Shown here: piece after piece, positions 35,951 through 44,500 of the stretch
Layout: the number at the start of each line of letters is the position of its first letter
Position numbering within the stretch: position 1 is the stretch's first letter
Assembly (NCBI GenBank): GCA_016721735.1
Contig: JADKHM010000002.1
Location: 310,001-374,000, forward strand
DNA: 64,000 nt
Source of the DNA: Flavobacterium sp.
GTDB taxonomy: Bacteria > Bacteroidota > Bacteroidia > Flavobacteriales > Flavobacteriaceae
Reading direction: 5' to 3'
Notes under the pieces: generated by a model
What the model was told of the DNA's origin: nothing
The model's input: only the letters and a program-made list of their open reading frames with translations
Databases searched by the model: none
Program-made: the position numbers and the translations under genes

Positions 35951-35958
35951 CAAATATA
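35951..35958 (-). promoter_or_regulatory. -7 element of the nidogen-like paralogue 2 gene
   Basis: TATATTTG on the minus strand, 31 bp before the start; no -33 TTG seen. Confidence 0.5.
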
Positions 35959-36094
35959 ATAAAAAAAAATACTTAACCATTTGATATCTAAAAAGTTCTA
36001 AAAGAATGAAAAAATATAAAGTAAAGAACCTATTGACCAAAAGAAGTGGCACAGTAAAGTGACCATAACGCTTCTAAATTTTCAACATCAGAAT

Positions 36095-36126
36095 AAAAAA
36101 AAGGTCCAGCAGCAGCCAGACCTTTT
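36095..36126 (-). terminator. Terminator after the nidogen-like paralogue 1 gene
   Basis: On the minus strand AAAAGGTC pairs with GACCTTTT around a 12-base loop, followed by T. Confidence 0.8.
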
Positions 36127-36144
36127 AATTAGAAAAAAAATAAA

Positions 36145-37689
36145 TTAGTTTTTAATAAACTTATAATTTAGAACCTGAGTATTCATTTGAATTTTTACAA
36201 AATAAATGCCACTTTGTAAATCTGCAACTGCAATAGATTGCAAAGAAGTTGCTGACTTCACTTCTTTAACCAATGCTCCGTTTAAGCTATATATTGAAAT
36301 GGCTGCAACCGATTCGTTTGATTTGTTTTCAATATTCAAAATAGAACTTGCTGGATTTGGATAAATCGTCACGTCATTTTTAAACGACGGATTGTTTATT
36401 CCTAGTGCACCGTTATTTTCTAAATAATCAGGAATGCTGTTAGCATTTACGTCATCGTCTGCTGGATTGTGATTGTTATTTGCATCTTCAAGGATTGTTA
36501 AGATACCATCGCCATCATCATCTGCATCGATGTAATTTGGAATTCCATCATTATCAGTATCCAGTAAGGAAATATCACTACTTCCACTTCTAGCAAAAAC
36601 GTATTCTACTGTGGTTAATATCAAATCACCGTCGTCGTCATTATCAATAAAATTCGGAATCCCGTCTAAATCTGTATCATCATTTGCTAGATTTGTATCG
36701 GCATTTAAATCTTCCTCTGCCGTTGCCACAGAATCCATATCATAGTCATTTGCGCAATCGATCACTCGAAGTACAACTGAACTTACCATTCCATCGACAT
36801 TAGCGTAAATGGTTTGCATGTTGGCAGCTGTATTTGTGTAGTTCAAATTGCTCAATGCATTCGTTTGTGAAATAGCATCAGATTCTGATTCGTAGAAAGA
36901 TACTAGCAATGGATTTATAGCATTCAAATCATTTTGTGCTACTTGTAGATTGAATGACACGTAACCATCGGCATCATCATCGCATTTTGCAAACAAATAG
37001 TTGCTTGTATTCACTTGCTGTTGAAACCTCCATCCTTCATGAAAAGCTGTCCAAGGCCCTGTATTTCTGTCTGTAGGTGTATACGCAATTAGTCCAGAAT
37101 CATCGATAATTCCTGTCACCGCGTTTCCGCTATTCCACGTGGTACAAGCTTGTCTGTCTATTATTTGAACGTCTAGAATATTCAGTGTTTCATACAAAAT
37201 CATCTGAAATGAGCTTCTAGCATTAACACCACATGAAAAACTTGCTTGATTATCAAAAAGCACGACCATTCTTCTGTATGGCGCGTTACCAATAACTGCG
37301 TAGGTAATCGTTCCACCAAGATTATTGTCATACAAATCCTGATAGCATCCTAAAAATGCATTTTTTACCGCAAAACTTTCATCTGGAATTTGAGTGTTAA
37401 ATTGCCAAGGAGAGAAATCGCCCTGAACGTGTGGCGTAAAACTAATATAACCATTGGTACTAACGTTAACTTGAGGATACGTTGCACCGAAGAATTTAAA
37501 ATCGAATCCAAGGGGAATCGGCGCTGAAAAAGTATCGTCTAAAGTTCCCTGAACAGGCATGGTAGCAGTGTAAACTTGATAAGGAATTGGCGAAACAGTA
37601 TAGTCGTTTTGCGCCTGAATAGTTACTGTAAAAAGTACTAACATTAGTACATTGAACGACAATTTGTTAGATAAGTAATTGTACTTCAT
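36145..37689 (-). CDS. T9SS type A secreted protein, nidogen-like head and Asp-rich repeats (paralogue 1)
   Basis: The 514 residues follow the same plan as the neighbour at 34405: signal peptide (ending TIQAQ), nidogen-like domain (FDFKFFGATYPQVNVSTNGYI, FHEGWRF), a CDDDADGYVSFNLQ linker, calcium-type Asp-rich repeats (DTDLDGIPNFIDNDDDGDLI and two more), and a type A sorting domain (IYPNPASSILNIENKS). The two C-termini are nearly identical while the heads diverge, which points to a tandem duplication with separate promoters. It is probably a surface protein; the ligand is unknown. A full-consensus promoter lies upstream. Confidence 0.88.
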   Translation of the reverse strand: MKYNYLSNKLSFNVLMLVLFTVTIQAQNDYTVSPIPYQVYTATMPVQGTLDDTFSAPIPLGFDFKFFGATYPQVNVSTNGYISFTPHVQGDFSPWQFNTQIPDESFAVKNAFLGCYQDLYDNNLGGTITYAVIGNAPYRRMVVLFDNQASFSCGVNARSSFQMILYETLNILDVQIIDRQACTTWNSGNAVTGIIDDSGLIAYTPTDRNTGPWTAFHEGWRFQQQVNTSNYLFAKCDDDADGYVSFNLQVAQNDLNAINPLLVSFYESESDAISQTNALSNLNYTNTAANMQTIYANVDGMVSSVVLRVIDCANDYDMDSVATAEEDLNADTNLANDDTDLDGIPNFIDNDDDGDLILTTVEYVFARSGSSDISLLDTDNDGIPNYIDADDDGDGILTILEDANNNHNPADDDVNANSIPDYLENNGALGINNPSFKNDVTIYPNPASSILNIENKSNESVAAISIYSLNGALVKEVKSATSLQSIAVADLQSGIYFVKIQMNTQVLNYKFIKN

Positions 37690-37705
37690 AATTTTAGTTT
37701 TTATT

Positions 37706-37734
37706 CAAATATATAAAAATAAGTTAGACATCAA
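37706..37734 (-). promoter_or_regulatory. Promoter of nidogen-like paralogue 1
   Basis: TTG-N18-TATATTTG on the minus strand, full consensus match. Its -33 end abuts the opposite-strand -7 element at 37736, so the two divergent promoters are packed together. Confidence 0.85.
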
Positions 37735-37735
37735 T

Positions 37736-37743
37736 TATCTTTG
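37736..37743 (+). promoter_or_regulatory. -7 element for the gene at 37752
   Basis: TATCTTTG ends 8 bp before the ATG, which implies a nearly leaderless transcript. No -33 TTG is seen. Confidence 0.45.
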
Positions 37744-37751
37744 CGAGAAAA

Positions 37752-37997
37752 ATGTCACAACAAATTAAACTCATTTGGGATTTCCGTGGACCGGCTTCAG
37801 CCAAGACGGCAGAGCACCACGAAATTCATTTGAAAGAATATATTCGGGCAGAAAAAATCGAATTGAATATTACTGGATTTAAGATCATACATGACATGCA
37901 TTCAATTGCTTACATGGTCGTTGAAGAAACAAATATGATTGCAGTTCGCGATGCCTTAAGACCACACCGCGGTGAAATATATTCAAATGTGAATTGA
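37752..37997 (+). CDS. Small conserved hypothetical protein
   Basis: I do not recognise a function. The 81 residues (start MSQQIKLIWDFRGPASAKTA) contain HHEIHLKEYI and a small alpha/beta pattern resembling a ferredoxin-like fold; no signal peptide or membrane segment is present. Homologues appear to be common in Flavobacteriia. The gene is single, between a divergent T9SS protein gene and the convergent recQ. Confidence 0.78.
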   Translation: MSQQIKLIWDFRGPASAKTAEHHEIHLKEYIRAEKIELNITGFKIIHDMHSIAYMVVEETNMIAVRDALRPHRGEIYSNVN

Positions 37998-38039
37998 AAA
38001 TTCGAACTTGAAATTTTTAATAAGTCAAAGTCCTCATCC

Positions 38040-40235
38040 CTAATTCGCTACTTCGCTGATAAATCGGATGCGCATCAATCGCAGCTCATCGATATCATAT
38101 TCGCCATCAAACTCTTTTAAGGCTTCCTCAATTTTGTCTGATTCGGATTCCATAAAATACTCTTGAATTTCTTCTTGCTGCTCATCATCCAACATTTCAT
38201 CTATCCAGTATTTAATATTTAATTTTGTCCCTGAATAAACAATTTGTTCCATTTCTTTAATTAAGGTATCCATGTTCATTCCTTTCGCCGACGCAATATC
38301 ATCAAGAGACAATTTTCTGTCAATATTTTGAATAATATAAAGTTTATTTGCTGAATTTGCACCGGTTGATTTCACTACTAAATCATCAGGACGGATGATG
38401 TCATTTTCTTCAACGTAACGACTGATTAGTTCTACGAATTCTTTACCGTATTTTTTTGCTTTTCCTTCTCCAACACCATGAATATTAATCAATTCTTCTA
38501 TGGAAACAGGATATTTTAGCGCCATATCATCCAACGAAGGATCTTGAAAGACGACAAATGGTGGCACGCCCAATTTTTTTGCTACTTTCTTTCGTAAGTC
38601 TCGCAACATGGCCATAAGTGCTTCGTCTGCCGTGCCTGAGGATTTTGCAGCCGTTACAATGGCTTCATCTTCGGTCTCGTTGTATTCATGATCTTCAGAC
38701 ATCATAAAGGAAACTGGGTTCTTAATAAAATTAAGTCCCTTTTCCGTTACCTTTAAAATACCATAGGTTTCAATGTCTTTTGATAGTAGACCTTCCACTA
38801 AAACCTGCCGAATCAATGCCATCCAATAGCGCTCTTCAAAATCTTTACCTGATCCGAAGAAAGGCTGGGCATCTGTTTTATGAGCATTGATTACTGCATT
38901 GACACGCCCAATCAAAGTGTAGATAATTTCCTTAGATTTATATAAGTGTTTTGTATCGCGCACTACTTCTAGTAATTTTACTACTTGATTTTTTGCCTCT
39001 ACTTTAGTTTTAGGATTACGAACATTATCGTCCATGTCAGCACCATCACCTGTTTCGCTGTCGAATTCTTCTCCAAAATAATGCAGCAAGAACTTGCGAC
39101 GTGACATGGAAGTTTCTGCATAAGCAACTACTTCTTGTAAAAGAGCGAAGCCAATTTCTTGTTCTGCCACTGGCTTGCCAGACATAAACTTCTCTAGTTT
39201 TTCTACATCCTTATAAGAATAGTACGCCATGCAATAACCCTCACCTCCATCACGACCTGCTCGCCCTGTTTCTTGATAATAACTTTCTAGAGATTTTGGA
39301 ATATCATGATGAATAACAAATCGAACATCTGGTTTGTCAATTCCCATCCCAAAAGCAATCGTAGCAACAACAACATCAACGTCCTCCATCAAAAACATAT
39401 CTTGATGTTTTGCTCTAGTTTTGGCATCTAAACCAGCGTGATACGGAACAGCACTGATACCATTAACTTGAAGAACTTCGGCAATTGCTTCTACTTTCTT
39501 TCTGCTCAAGCAATAAATGATACCGGATTTACCTTTATGTTGTTTTATAAATCGAATGATGTCCGACTCAATATTTTTCGTTTTAGTTCGTACTTCATAA
39601 AACAAATTGGGTCTATTAAACGACGCCTTAAATGTTGTCGCATCCGACATATCCAAATTCTTCAAAATATCTTCTTGCACTTTTGGTGTGGCAGTTGCTG
39701 TCAAACCAATTACAGGAACATCTCCAAGTTGCTTGATGATATTTCTTAAGTTTCTATATTCAGGACGGAAATCATGACCCCATTCAGAAATACAGTGCGC
39801 TTCGTCAATGGCGACAAACGAGATTGGAACCGTCTGGAGAAATGCGACATACTCCTCTTTAGTTAAAGACTCTGGTGCCACATAGAGCAATTTGGTAATT
39901 CCTTGGGTAATATCTTTCTTAACTTGATTTATTTCTGTTTTCGTCAGTGACGAATTTAGTACATGCGCGATTCCATTCTCGGAAGATACACTTCTAATTG
40001 CATCGACCTGATTCTTCATCAAGGCAATAAGCGGTGAAACAACGATAGCAGTTCCCTCTTGAACTAACGAAGGCAACTGATAGCAAAGCGACTTCCCACC
40101 TCCTGTCGGCATAATAACGAAGGTGTTTTTCTTATCTAGTATACTTTTTATGACTTGTTCTTGTAAACCTTTAAACTGGTTGAAACCAAAATACTTTTTT
40201 AGTTCTTTGTGTATGTCAATTTCGTTTGAATTCAT
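38040..40235 (-). CDS. recQ: ATP-dependent DNA helicase RecQ
   Basis: The 731-residue protein has Walker A in MPTGGGKSLCYQLPSLV, the DEAH box with the RecQ-specific aromatic loop (AIDEAHCISEWGHDFRPEY), motif VI QETGRAGRDG, a zinc-less-looking RQC region and an HRDC domain (about residues 525-600, INIHGVGEGKAKKYG). A further acidic C-terminal extension ends the protein. RecQ unwinds DNA 3' to 5' in recombination and fork repair. It is longer than E. coli RecQ, as usual in Flavobacteriia. It is divergent from kdsD. Confidence 0.96.
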   Translation of the reverse strand: MNSNEIDIHKELKKYFGFNQFKGLQEQVIKSILDKKNTFVIMPTGGGKSLCYQLPSLVQEGTAIVVSPLIALMKNQVDAIRSVSSENGIAHVLNSSLTKTEINQVKKDITQGITKLLYVAPESLTKEEYVAFLQTVPISFVAIDEAHCISEWGHDFRPEYRNLRNIIKQLGDVPVIGLTATATPKVQEDILKNLDMSDATTFKASFNRPNLFYEVRTKTKNIESDIIRFIKQHKGKSGIIYCLSRKKVEAIAEVLQVNGISAVPYHAGLDAKTRAKHQDMFLMEDVDVVVATIAFGMGIDKPDVRFVIHHDIPKSLESYYQETGRAGRDGGEGYCMAYYSYKDVEKLEKFMSGKPVAEQEIGFALLQEVVAYAETSMSRRKFLLHYFGEEFDSETGDGADMDDNVRNPKTKVEAKNQVVKLLEVVRDTKHLYKSKEIIYTLIGRVNAVINAHKTDAQPFFGSGKDFEERYWMALIRQVLVEGLLSKDIETYGILKVTEKGLNFIKNPVSFMMSEDHEYNETEDEAIVTAAKSSGTADEALMAMLRDLRKKVAKKLGVPPFVVFQDPSLDDMALKYPVSIEELINIHGVGEGKAKKYGKEFVELISRYVEENDIIRPDDLVVKSTGANSANKLYIIQNIDRKLSLDDIASAKGMNMDTLIKEMEQIVYSGTKLNIKYWIDEMLDDEQQEEIQEYFMESESDKIEEALKEFDGEYDIDELRLMRIRFISEVAN

Positions 40236-40257
40236 TCTTTATTAATGGTATTTTATA

Positions 40258-40265
40258 TAAATTTG
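40258..40265 (+). promoter_or_regulatory. -7 element for kdsD
   Basis: TAAATTTG matches TAnnTTTG, about 55 bp before the TTG start of kdsD; no -33 TTG at normal spacing. Confidence 0.45.
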
Positions 40266-40272
40266 CATCACA

Positions 40273-40302
40273 TAAAGATACAACTTTCTTTTACACGTAC
40301 AA
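40273..40302 (-). promoter_or_regulatory. Candidate promoter of recQ
   Basis: TTG-N19-TATCTTTA on the minus strand, one mismatch to consensus at the last base. It overlaps the kdsD promoter region. Confidence 0.55.
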
Positions 40303-40320
40303 ATTTTATATCATACAGTT

Positions 40321-41286
40321 TTGATAACAAAAGAAAATATATTGGCAACTGCCAAAAAAGCCATTCTATCTGAAAGTGAGTCTATAAAGAAAATCGTCGA
40401 CTATCTAGACCATCAATTTGTTGAAGCTGTAGAAATTATTTTCAATTCAAAAGGAAGACTAGTCATCACAGGAATTGGAAAAAGTGCAATCATAGCCCAA
40501 AAAATTGTAGCAACTCTAAATTCCACCGGAACACCCTCGTTATTTCTTCACGCCTCTGAAGCGATTCATGGTGATTTAGGCATGATTCAAAAGGAAGATG
40601 TCATTATTTGTATTTCGAAAAGTGGGAACAGTCCAGAGATCAAAGTTTTAGTGCCATTCTTAAAAAACTATGGGCAGGCACTGATTGCAATCACGGGCAA
40701 CATAACGTCCTATTTAGCAAAATCTTCGGATTTGGTTCTTAACACAACTATAGAGGCAGAAGCGTGTCCAAACAATCTAGCACCGACCAATAGTACTACG
40801 GCACAATTGGTCATGGGAGATGCCTTAGCTGTATGTCTGATGGAATTGCGAGATTTCAAAGCGTCTGATTTCGCCAAATACCATCCTGGGGGCGCTTTGG
40901 GCAAGAAATTATTGTTGCGTGTTAGCGACATGCTAGAACATGCACTCAAACCAGTTGTGACATTAGATGCACCGATTAAGAAAGTAATTTTTGAAATTTC
41001 CGAAAAACGATTGGGAGTCACAGCAGTTGCTGATCAAAACAAAATCGTTGGAATTATCACTGATGGCGATATTAGACGAATGCTCAATAACCGTGACTCT
41101 ATTTTTGGAGTGAAGGCACAAGATATCATGACAAAGAACCCAAAAATGATTTCTTCTTCAACGATGGTTATTGACGCCTTTAATATCATGGAAGATTTTT
41201 CGATTACACAACTTGTTGTGGTTGACAACGGCGAATATAAAGGCGTACTTCATTTGCATGACATTTTAAAAGAAGGCATCATATAA
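40321..41286 (+). CDS. kdsD: Arabinose-5-phosphate isomerase (KdsD/KpsF/GutQ family)
   Basis: The 321-residue protein has a SIS sugar-isomerase domain (GIGKSAIIAQKIVATLNSTGTPS, CISKSGNSPEIK) and two C-terminal CBS domains. It converts ribulose-5-P to arabinose-5-P, the first step to Kdo for lipopolysaccharide. No ATG is available near the start; TTG 40321 is the only reasonable start. Its stop overlaps the tatC start. The following genes (tatC, AhpD-like, lptB) make an envelope-related unit. Confidence 0.92.
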   Translation: MITKENILATAKKAILSESESIKKIVDYLDHQFVEAVEIIFNSKGRLVITGIGKSAIIAQKIVATLNSTGTPSLFLHASEAIHGDLGMIQKEDVIICISKSGNSPEIKVLVPFLKNYGQALIAITGNITSYLAKSSDLVLNTTIEAEACPNNLAPTNSTTAQLVMGDALAVCLMELRDFKASDFAKYHPGGALGKKLLLRVSDMLEHALKPVVTLDAPIKKVIFEISEKRLGVTAVADQNKIVGIITDGDIRRMLNNRDSIFGVKAQDIMTKNPKMISSSTMVIDAFNIMEDFSITQLVVVDNGEYKGVLHLHDILKEGII

Positions 41287-42101
41287 TGGCGAAGAAAAAC
41301 CTTAACGAAATGTCGTTTTTAGACCATCTTGAAGAATTGCGATGGTTGTTAGTTAGAAGCACTATTGCGATTATTTTGATGGCGACTATTGCATTCTTTC
41401 TGAGCGATTACGTTTTTGATACAATTATATTCGGACCAACACATCCTGATTTTATTACCTATCGTTTTTTTTGTGAGTTATCGCACTACGTAGGATTTAA
41501 AGATAGTATTTGCGTAGAAAGTTTTTCCTTTATTATCCAAAATACCAGCATGGAAGGCCAAGTAAATATTCTGGTTTGGATATGTATTACTGCCGGATTC
41601 ATTCTTGCCTTTCCTTATATATTATATTTATTATGGCGATTTATCAGTCCAGCGCTCTACGAAAAAGAACGCAAAAATGCCAAACTTTTTATCTTTGTTG
41701 CTTCTGTTTTGTTTTTCTTAGGAGTCTTATTTGGTTATTTTGTGGTGATTCCCATGTCGGTAAACTTCTTTGCAACCTTTAAAGTTAGCGAGGTAGTAAA
41801 GAACCAGTTTAGTTTAGATTCTTATATCGGATTGATAAAAACATCAGTAATTGCGAGTGGTCTCTTTTTCGAAATGCCTATTATCATTTACTTTCTGACC
41901 AAATTAGGATTGGTAACGCCACAATTTCTCAGAAAATACTGGAAATATGCCGTTGTCATTATCTTAATTGTGGCCGCAATTGTAACGCCACCGGATGTCG
42001 TAAGTCAATTGATTGTGGCGATTCCTATGTTATTAATCTACGAAGCCAGTATCTTGATTTCGGTATTGGTTCATAAAAAACAAATCAAAGCAAATGGCTA
42101 A
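41286..42101 (+). CDS. tatC: Sec-independent protein translocase TatC
   Basis: The 271-residue protein has six hydrophobic segments and the conserved TatC lead MSFLDHLEELRWLL. Conserved loop residues are in ALYEKERKNAK, and FEMPIIIYFLTKLGL follows. It is the receptor for twin-arginine signal peptides in the inner membrane. An insertion between TM1 and TM2 (residues about 45-85) is longer than in E. coli, as in other Bacteroidota. It overlaps both neighbours: kdsD by one base, the AhpD-like gene by eight. Confidence 0.96.
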   Translation: MAKKNLNEMSFLDHLEELRWLLVRSTIAIILMATIAFFLSDYVFDTIIFGPTHPDFITYRFFCELSHYVGFKDSICVESFSFIIQNTSMEGQVNILVWICITAGFILAFPYILYLLWRFISPALYEKERKNAKLFIFVASVLFFLGVLFGYFVVIPMSVNFFATFKVSEVVKNQFSLDSYIGLIKTSVIASGLFFEMPIIIYFLTKLGLVTPQFLRKYWKYAVVIILIVAAIVTPPDVVSQLIVAIPMLLIYEASILISVLVHKKQIKANG

Positions 42102-42441
42102 TCAAGTACAAGAATTCAATGAATATCGTGCTAAAATGAATGAAAAGTTGTTAGCCGATAACAATAAGATTATTAAACGTATTTTTAATTTAGATACCAA
42201 TGCCTACGCTGAAGGTTCGCTAGATGTCAAGACGAAAGAATTATTAGGATTGGTAGCGTCTACAGTTTTGCGCTGTGACGATTGTATCAAATATCATTTG
42301 GAAACCTCTTTTAAAGAAGGCATCACCAAAGAAGAAATGATGGAAGCCATGGGAATTGCCACTTTAGTAGGCGGCACCATTGTCATTCCACATTTGAGAA
42401 GAGCCTACGAGTTTTGGGGAAATTTAGAGGAACAAGGTTGA
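42094..42441 (+). CDS. Carboxymuconolactone decarboxylase/AhpD-like protein
   Basis: The 115 residues form an all-helical AhpD-like domain with the CxxC and His motif CDDCIKYH and the conserved GITKEEMMEAMGIA. Members with CxxC act in thiol-disulfide or peroxide chemistry. The 8-base overlap with tatC suggests translational coupling, and the same neighbour pair is recurrent in Flavobacteriia. The substrate is unknown. Confidence 0.88.
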   Translation: MANQVQEFNEYRAKMNEKLLADNNKIIKRIFNLDTNAYAEGSLDVKTKELLGLVASTVLRCDDCIKYHLETSFKEGITKEEMMEAMGIATLVGGTIVIPHLRRAYEFWGNLEEQG

Positions 42442-42467
42442 ATCCTGTAACCGCTTAATCGTGATGC

Positions 42468-42641
42468 TTGTTTAATCGTTAAATCGGATATGCAAATCGA
42501 GAAGATAACCCTAGCCCTGATTGGAACGATATCCTTTTGTGCCGTGGTTCGGCGCAAAAGATATAGTGGAAAGCAGGATTAGCTTCTGAAAAAACAAACC
42601 AACAACTTTTCGAACAAATCAACAATTAAACGATTAAACAA
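42468..42641. repeat. 13-bp inverted repeat enclosing the RNA candidate
   Basis: TTGTTTAATCGTT (42468-42480) recurs as its exact reverse complement at 42629-42641. The flanks are AT-rich and repetitive, so part of the match may be low complexity. Confidence 0.55.
42505..42592 (+). ncRNA. Structured RNA candidate upstream of lptB (Flavo-1-like)
   Basis: The 209-bp gap before lptB carries a region that folds well. An outer stem CTA/TAG and CCTG/CAGG (42511-42519 with 42574-42582) holds a 2x2 internal loop. A long inner hairpin ATATCC...GCCG with CGGCGCAAAAGATAT (42529-42544 with 42550-42564) has one bulged C, one wobble and a TGGTT loop. The conserved-looking ends ACCCTAGCCCTGAT and GGATTAGCTTCT recall the Flavo-1 RNA of flavobacteria. 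The assignment to that family is from memory, not a search. Confidence 0.6.
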
Positions 42642-42650
42642 TTAAACAAA

Positions 42651-43391
42651 ATGATTTTAAGAGCAGAAAACTTAGTCAAAACCTACAAAGGAAGAAGCGT
42701 TGTAAAGGGCATTTCCGTTGAAGTAAATCAAGGAGAAATCGTTGGATTGCTGGGGCCAAATGGCGCAGGAAAAACCACTTCTTTCTATATGATTGTTGGA
42801 TTGGTCAAACCCAATGCTGGGCATATCTATTTAGACGATCTTGATATTACCAAATATCCGATGTATAAACGAGCGCAACAAGGTATTGGTTATTTGGCAC
42901 AAGAGGCTTCCGTTTTCAGAAAACTAAGTATAGAAGACAATATCCTCAGTGTGTTGCAATTGACAAAACATACCAAAGCAGAACAAGTAGCCAAAATGGA
43001 ATCGCTGATTGATGAATTTGGTTTGGAGCATATTAGAACCAACCGAGGAGACTTATTATCTGGAGGCGAACGAAGAAGAACGGAGATAGCTAGAGCTTTG
43101 GCAACGGATCCGAAATTTATTTTGTTGGATGAGCCTTTCGCTGGGGTCGATCCTGTTGCGGTAGAAGACATCCAACGCATCGTTGCACAATTAAAAAACA
43201 AGAATATCGGAATTTTGATTACCGACCACAACGTTCAAGAAACCCTAGCCATCACCGATAAAACATACTTGATGTTTGAAGGAGGCATTTTAAAAGCTGG
43301 AATTCCAGAAGAATTGGTTGAAGACGAAATGGTTCGAAGAGTTTACTTGGGTCAAAATTTTGAATTAAGAAAGAAAAAATTAGAGTTCTAA
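42651..43391 (+). CDS. lptB: LPS export ABC transporter ATP-binding protein LptB
   Basis: The 246-residue ABC ATPase has Walker A GPNGAGKTT, Q-loop YLAQEASVFRKL, signature LSGGERRRTEIARALA, Walker B FILLDEPFAGVDP and the switch His in ITDHNVQ. The C-terminal VYLGQNFELRKKK is typical of LptB. It powers lipopolysaccharide transport with LptFG from the inner membrane. It is preceded by the structured RNA candidate and followed by a DUF5808-like gene after 20 bp. Confidence 0.95.
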   Translation: MILRAENLVKTYKGRSVVKGISVEVNQGEIVGLLGPNGAGKTTSFYMIVGLVKPNAGHIYLDDLDITKYPMYKRAQQGIGYLAQEASVFRKLSIEDNILSVLQLTKHTKAEQVAKMESLIDEFGLEHIRTNRGDLLSGGERRRTEIARALATDPKFILLDEPFAGVDPVAVEDIQRIVAQLKNKNIGILITDHNVQETLAITDKTYLMFEGGILKAGIPEELVEDEMVRRVYLGQNFELRKKKLEF

Positions 43392-43411
43392 CGACACTAA
43401 GATAACATCAA

Positions 43412-43636
43412 ATGGAAGATACAGAAAAATTTGAAAAATGGCACAAAGATCCTAAGAATTGGAAATTCGGTGTCTTTTATTATAACCCAGACGACCAAAG
43501 AATTTTCCCTCCTAAGCGCAATAAACAAATGGGATGGACAATCAACTTTGCAGATACCAAATCTGTGGTAGCCTTGGTGCTATTTTTAATTTTTGTCGGT
43601 TGGCTAGTTCTATTTACTAATTTTCATACCTCATAA
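43412..43636 (+). CDS. DUF5808-like small membrane protein
   Basis: The 74 residues open with a conserved KDPKNWKFGVFYYNPDDQRIF segment, then RNKQMGWTINFA and one C-terminal transmembrane helix. This pattern matches DUF5808. The function is unknown. It follows lptB by 20 bp and its stop abuts the stop of the convergent GH25 gene with no spacer. Confidence 0.82.
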   Translation: MEDTEKFEKWHKDPKNWKFGVFYYNPDDQRIFPPKRNKQMGWTINFADTKSVVALVLFLIFVGWLVLFTNFHTS

Positions 43637-44500
43637 TTATGGCTTGGTCAGGTAGCGCAACATTTTTGGCGAGCCATTGTATAAATTGACATCTACATTT
43701 CCGTCAATACCTGCTATAGACGCTTTTTCAGTAAACTGCCAGAATAACCAATCGTCCTGCATCGTTTCTGTAAAAAAATTGTAGTTGGCAATCCAAAATT
43801 GAAACTCACTAAAATCGTCTTTTAAGAAATCTTCATAAAACTTTTCATTGGTATAAATTATAGGTTTCAGCCGAAATTTAGCATCAACTATAGTCAGCCA
43901 GCGTTTTAATCCCACTTTCAAACTATCAATCGATTGATTTTTTGGGAGCGATTCGATATCTAAAATTGGGGGTAAATCCCCTTTTTCAAGTGTTACATTG
44001 CTAATAAAAAAATTGGCCTGTTCAATAGAGTTTTCATTAGGTCTGTAATAGTGATAAGCGCCACGAATAATTCCATTTTCTTTTGAATTCTTCCAATTCT
44101 GACGAAATTCTTGATCTAATTTATTTGTTCCAGCGGTGGAGCGAATAAATGCAAAACGAATGGGAAAAGTGCCTTCAACAGCTTTTACTTTACTCCAAGT
44201 TATAGTTCCTTGATACTGCGATACGTCAATACCGGCAACAAGATCTTCATGCCTGCTCAGCACTTGATAATTTCGAACATCTGAAAAGTGTCTTTGTTCC
44301 TTCGCTACCAAAACTTTATCGGATTTAAAACCAAGATAATAGGCAAGACCATTTCGATAATGATAGGCAATTCCGCATAGAAGCAGGAGCAAAAATGTGA
44401 CAAAAAAATAACGAAGCCACGTACCTCTTGAGGACAAGTTTCTTTTTCTACTTCTAGACTTTCGAATGGGAGTTTTGCTTTTTAAAACCCTTTTCTTCAT
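43637..44500 (-). CDS. GH25 family lysozyme-like protein, membrane anchored
   Basis: The 287-residue protein has a basic N-terminus and one transmembrane segment (about residues 28-48), then a GH25 barrel. Catalytic-site motifs are GIDVSQYQG, FIRSTAGTNKLDQEF, GAYHYYRP, and PILDIES (Asp/Glu pair). GH25 enzymes cleave the beta-1,4 bond of peptidoglycan. It is probably anchored to the inner membrane and faces the periplasm. Its start overlaps the pssA stop by one base, so the two are co-transcribed. Confidence 0.92.
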   Translation of the reverse strand: MKKRVLKSKTPIRKSRSRKRNLSSRGTWLRYFFVTFLLLLLCGIAYHYRNGLAYYLGFKSDKVLVAKEQRHFSDVRNYQVLSRHEDLVAGIDVSQYQGTITWSKVKAVEGTFPIRFAFIRSTAGTNKLDQEFRQNWKNSKENGIIRGAYHYYRPNENSIEQANFFISNVTLEKGDLPPILDIESLPKNQSIDSLKVGLKRWLTIVDAKFRLKPIIYTNEKFYEDFLKDDFSEFQFWIANYNFFTETMQDDWLFWQFTEKASIAGIDGNVDVNLYNGSPKMLRYLTKP

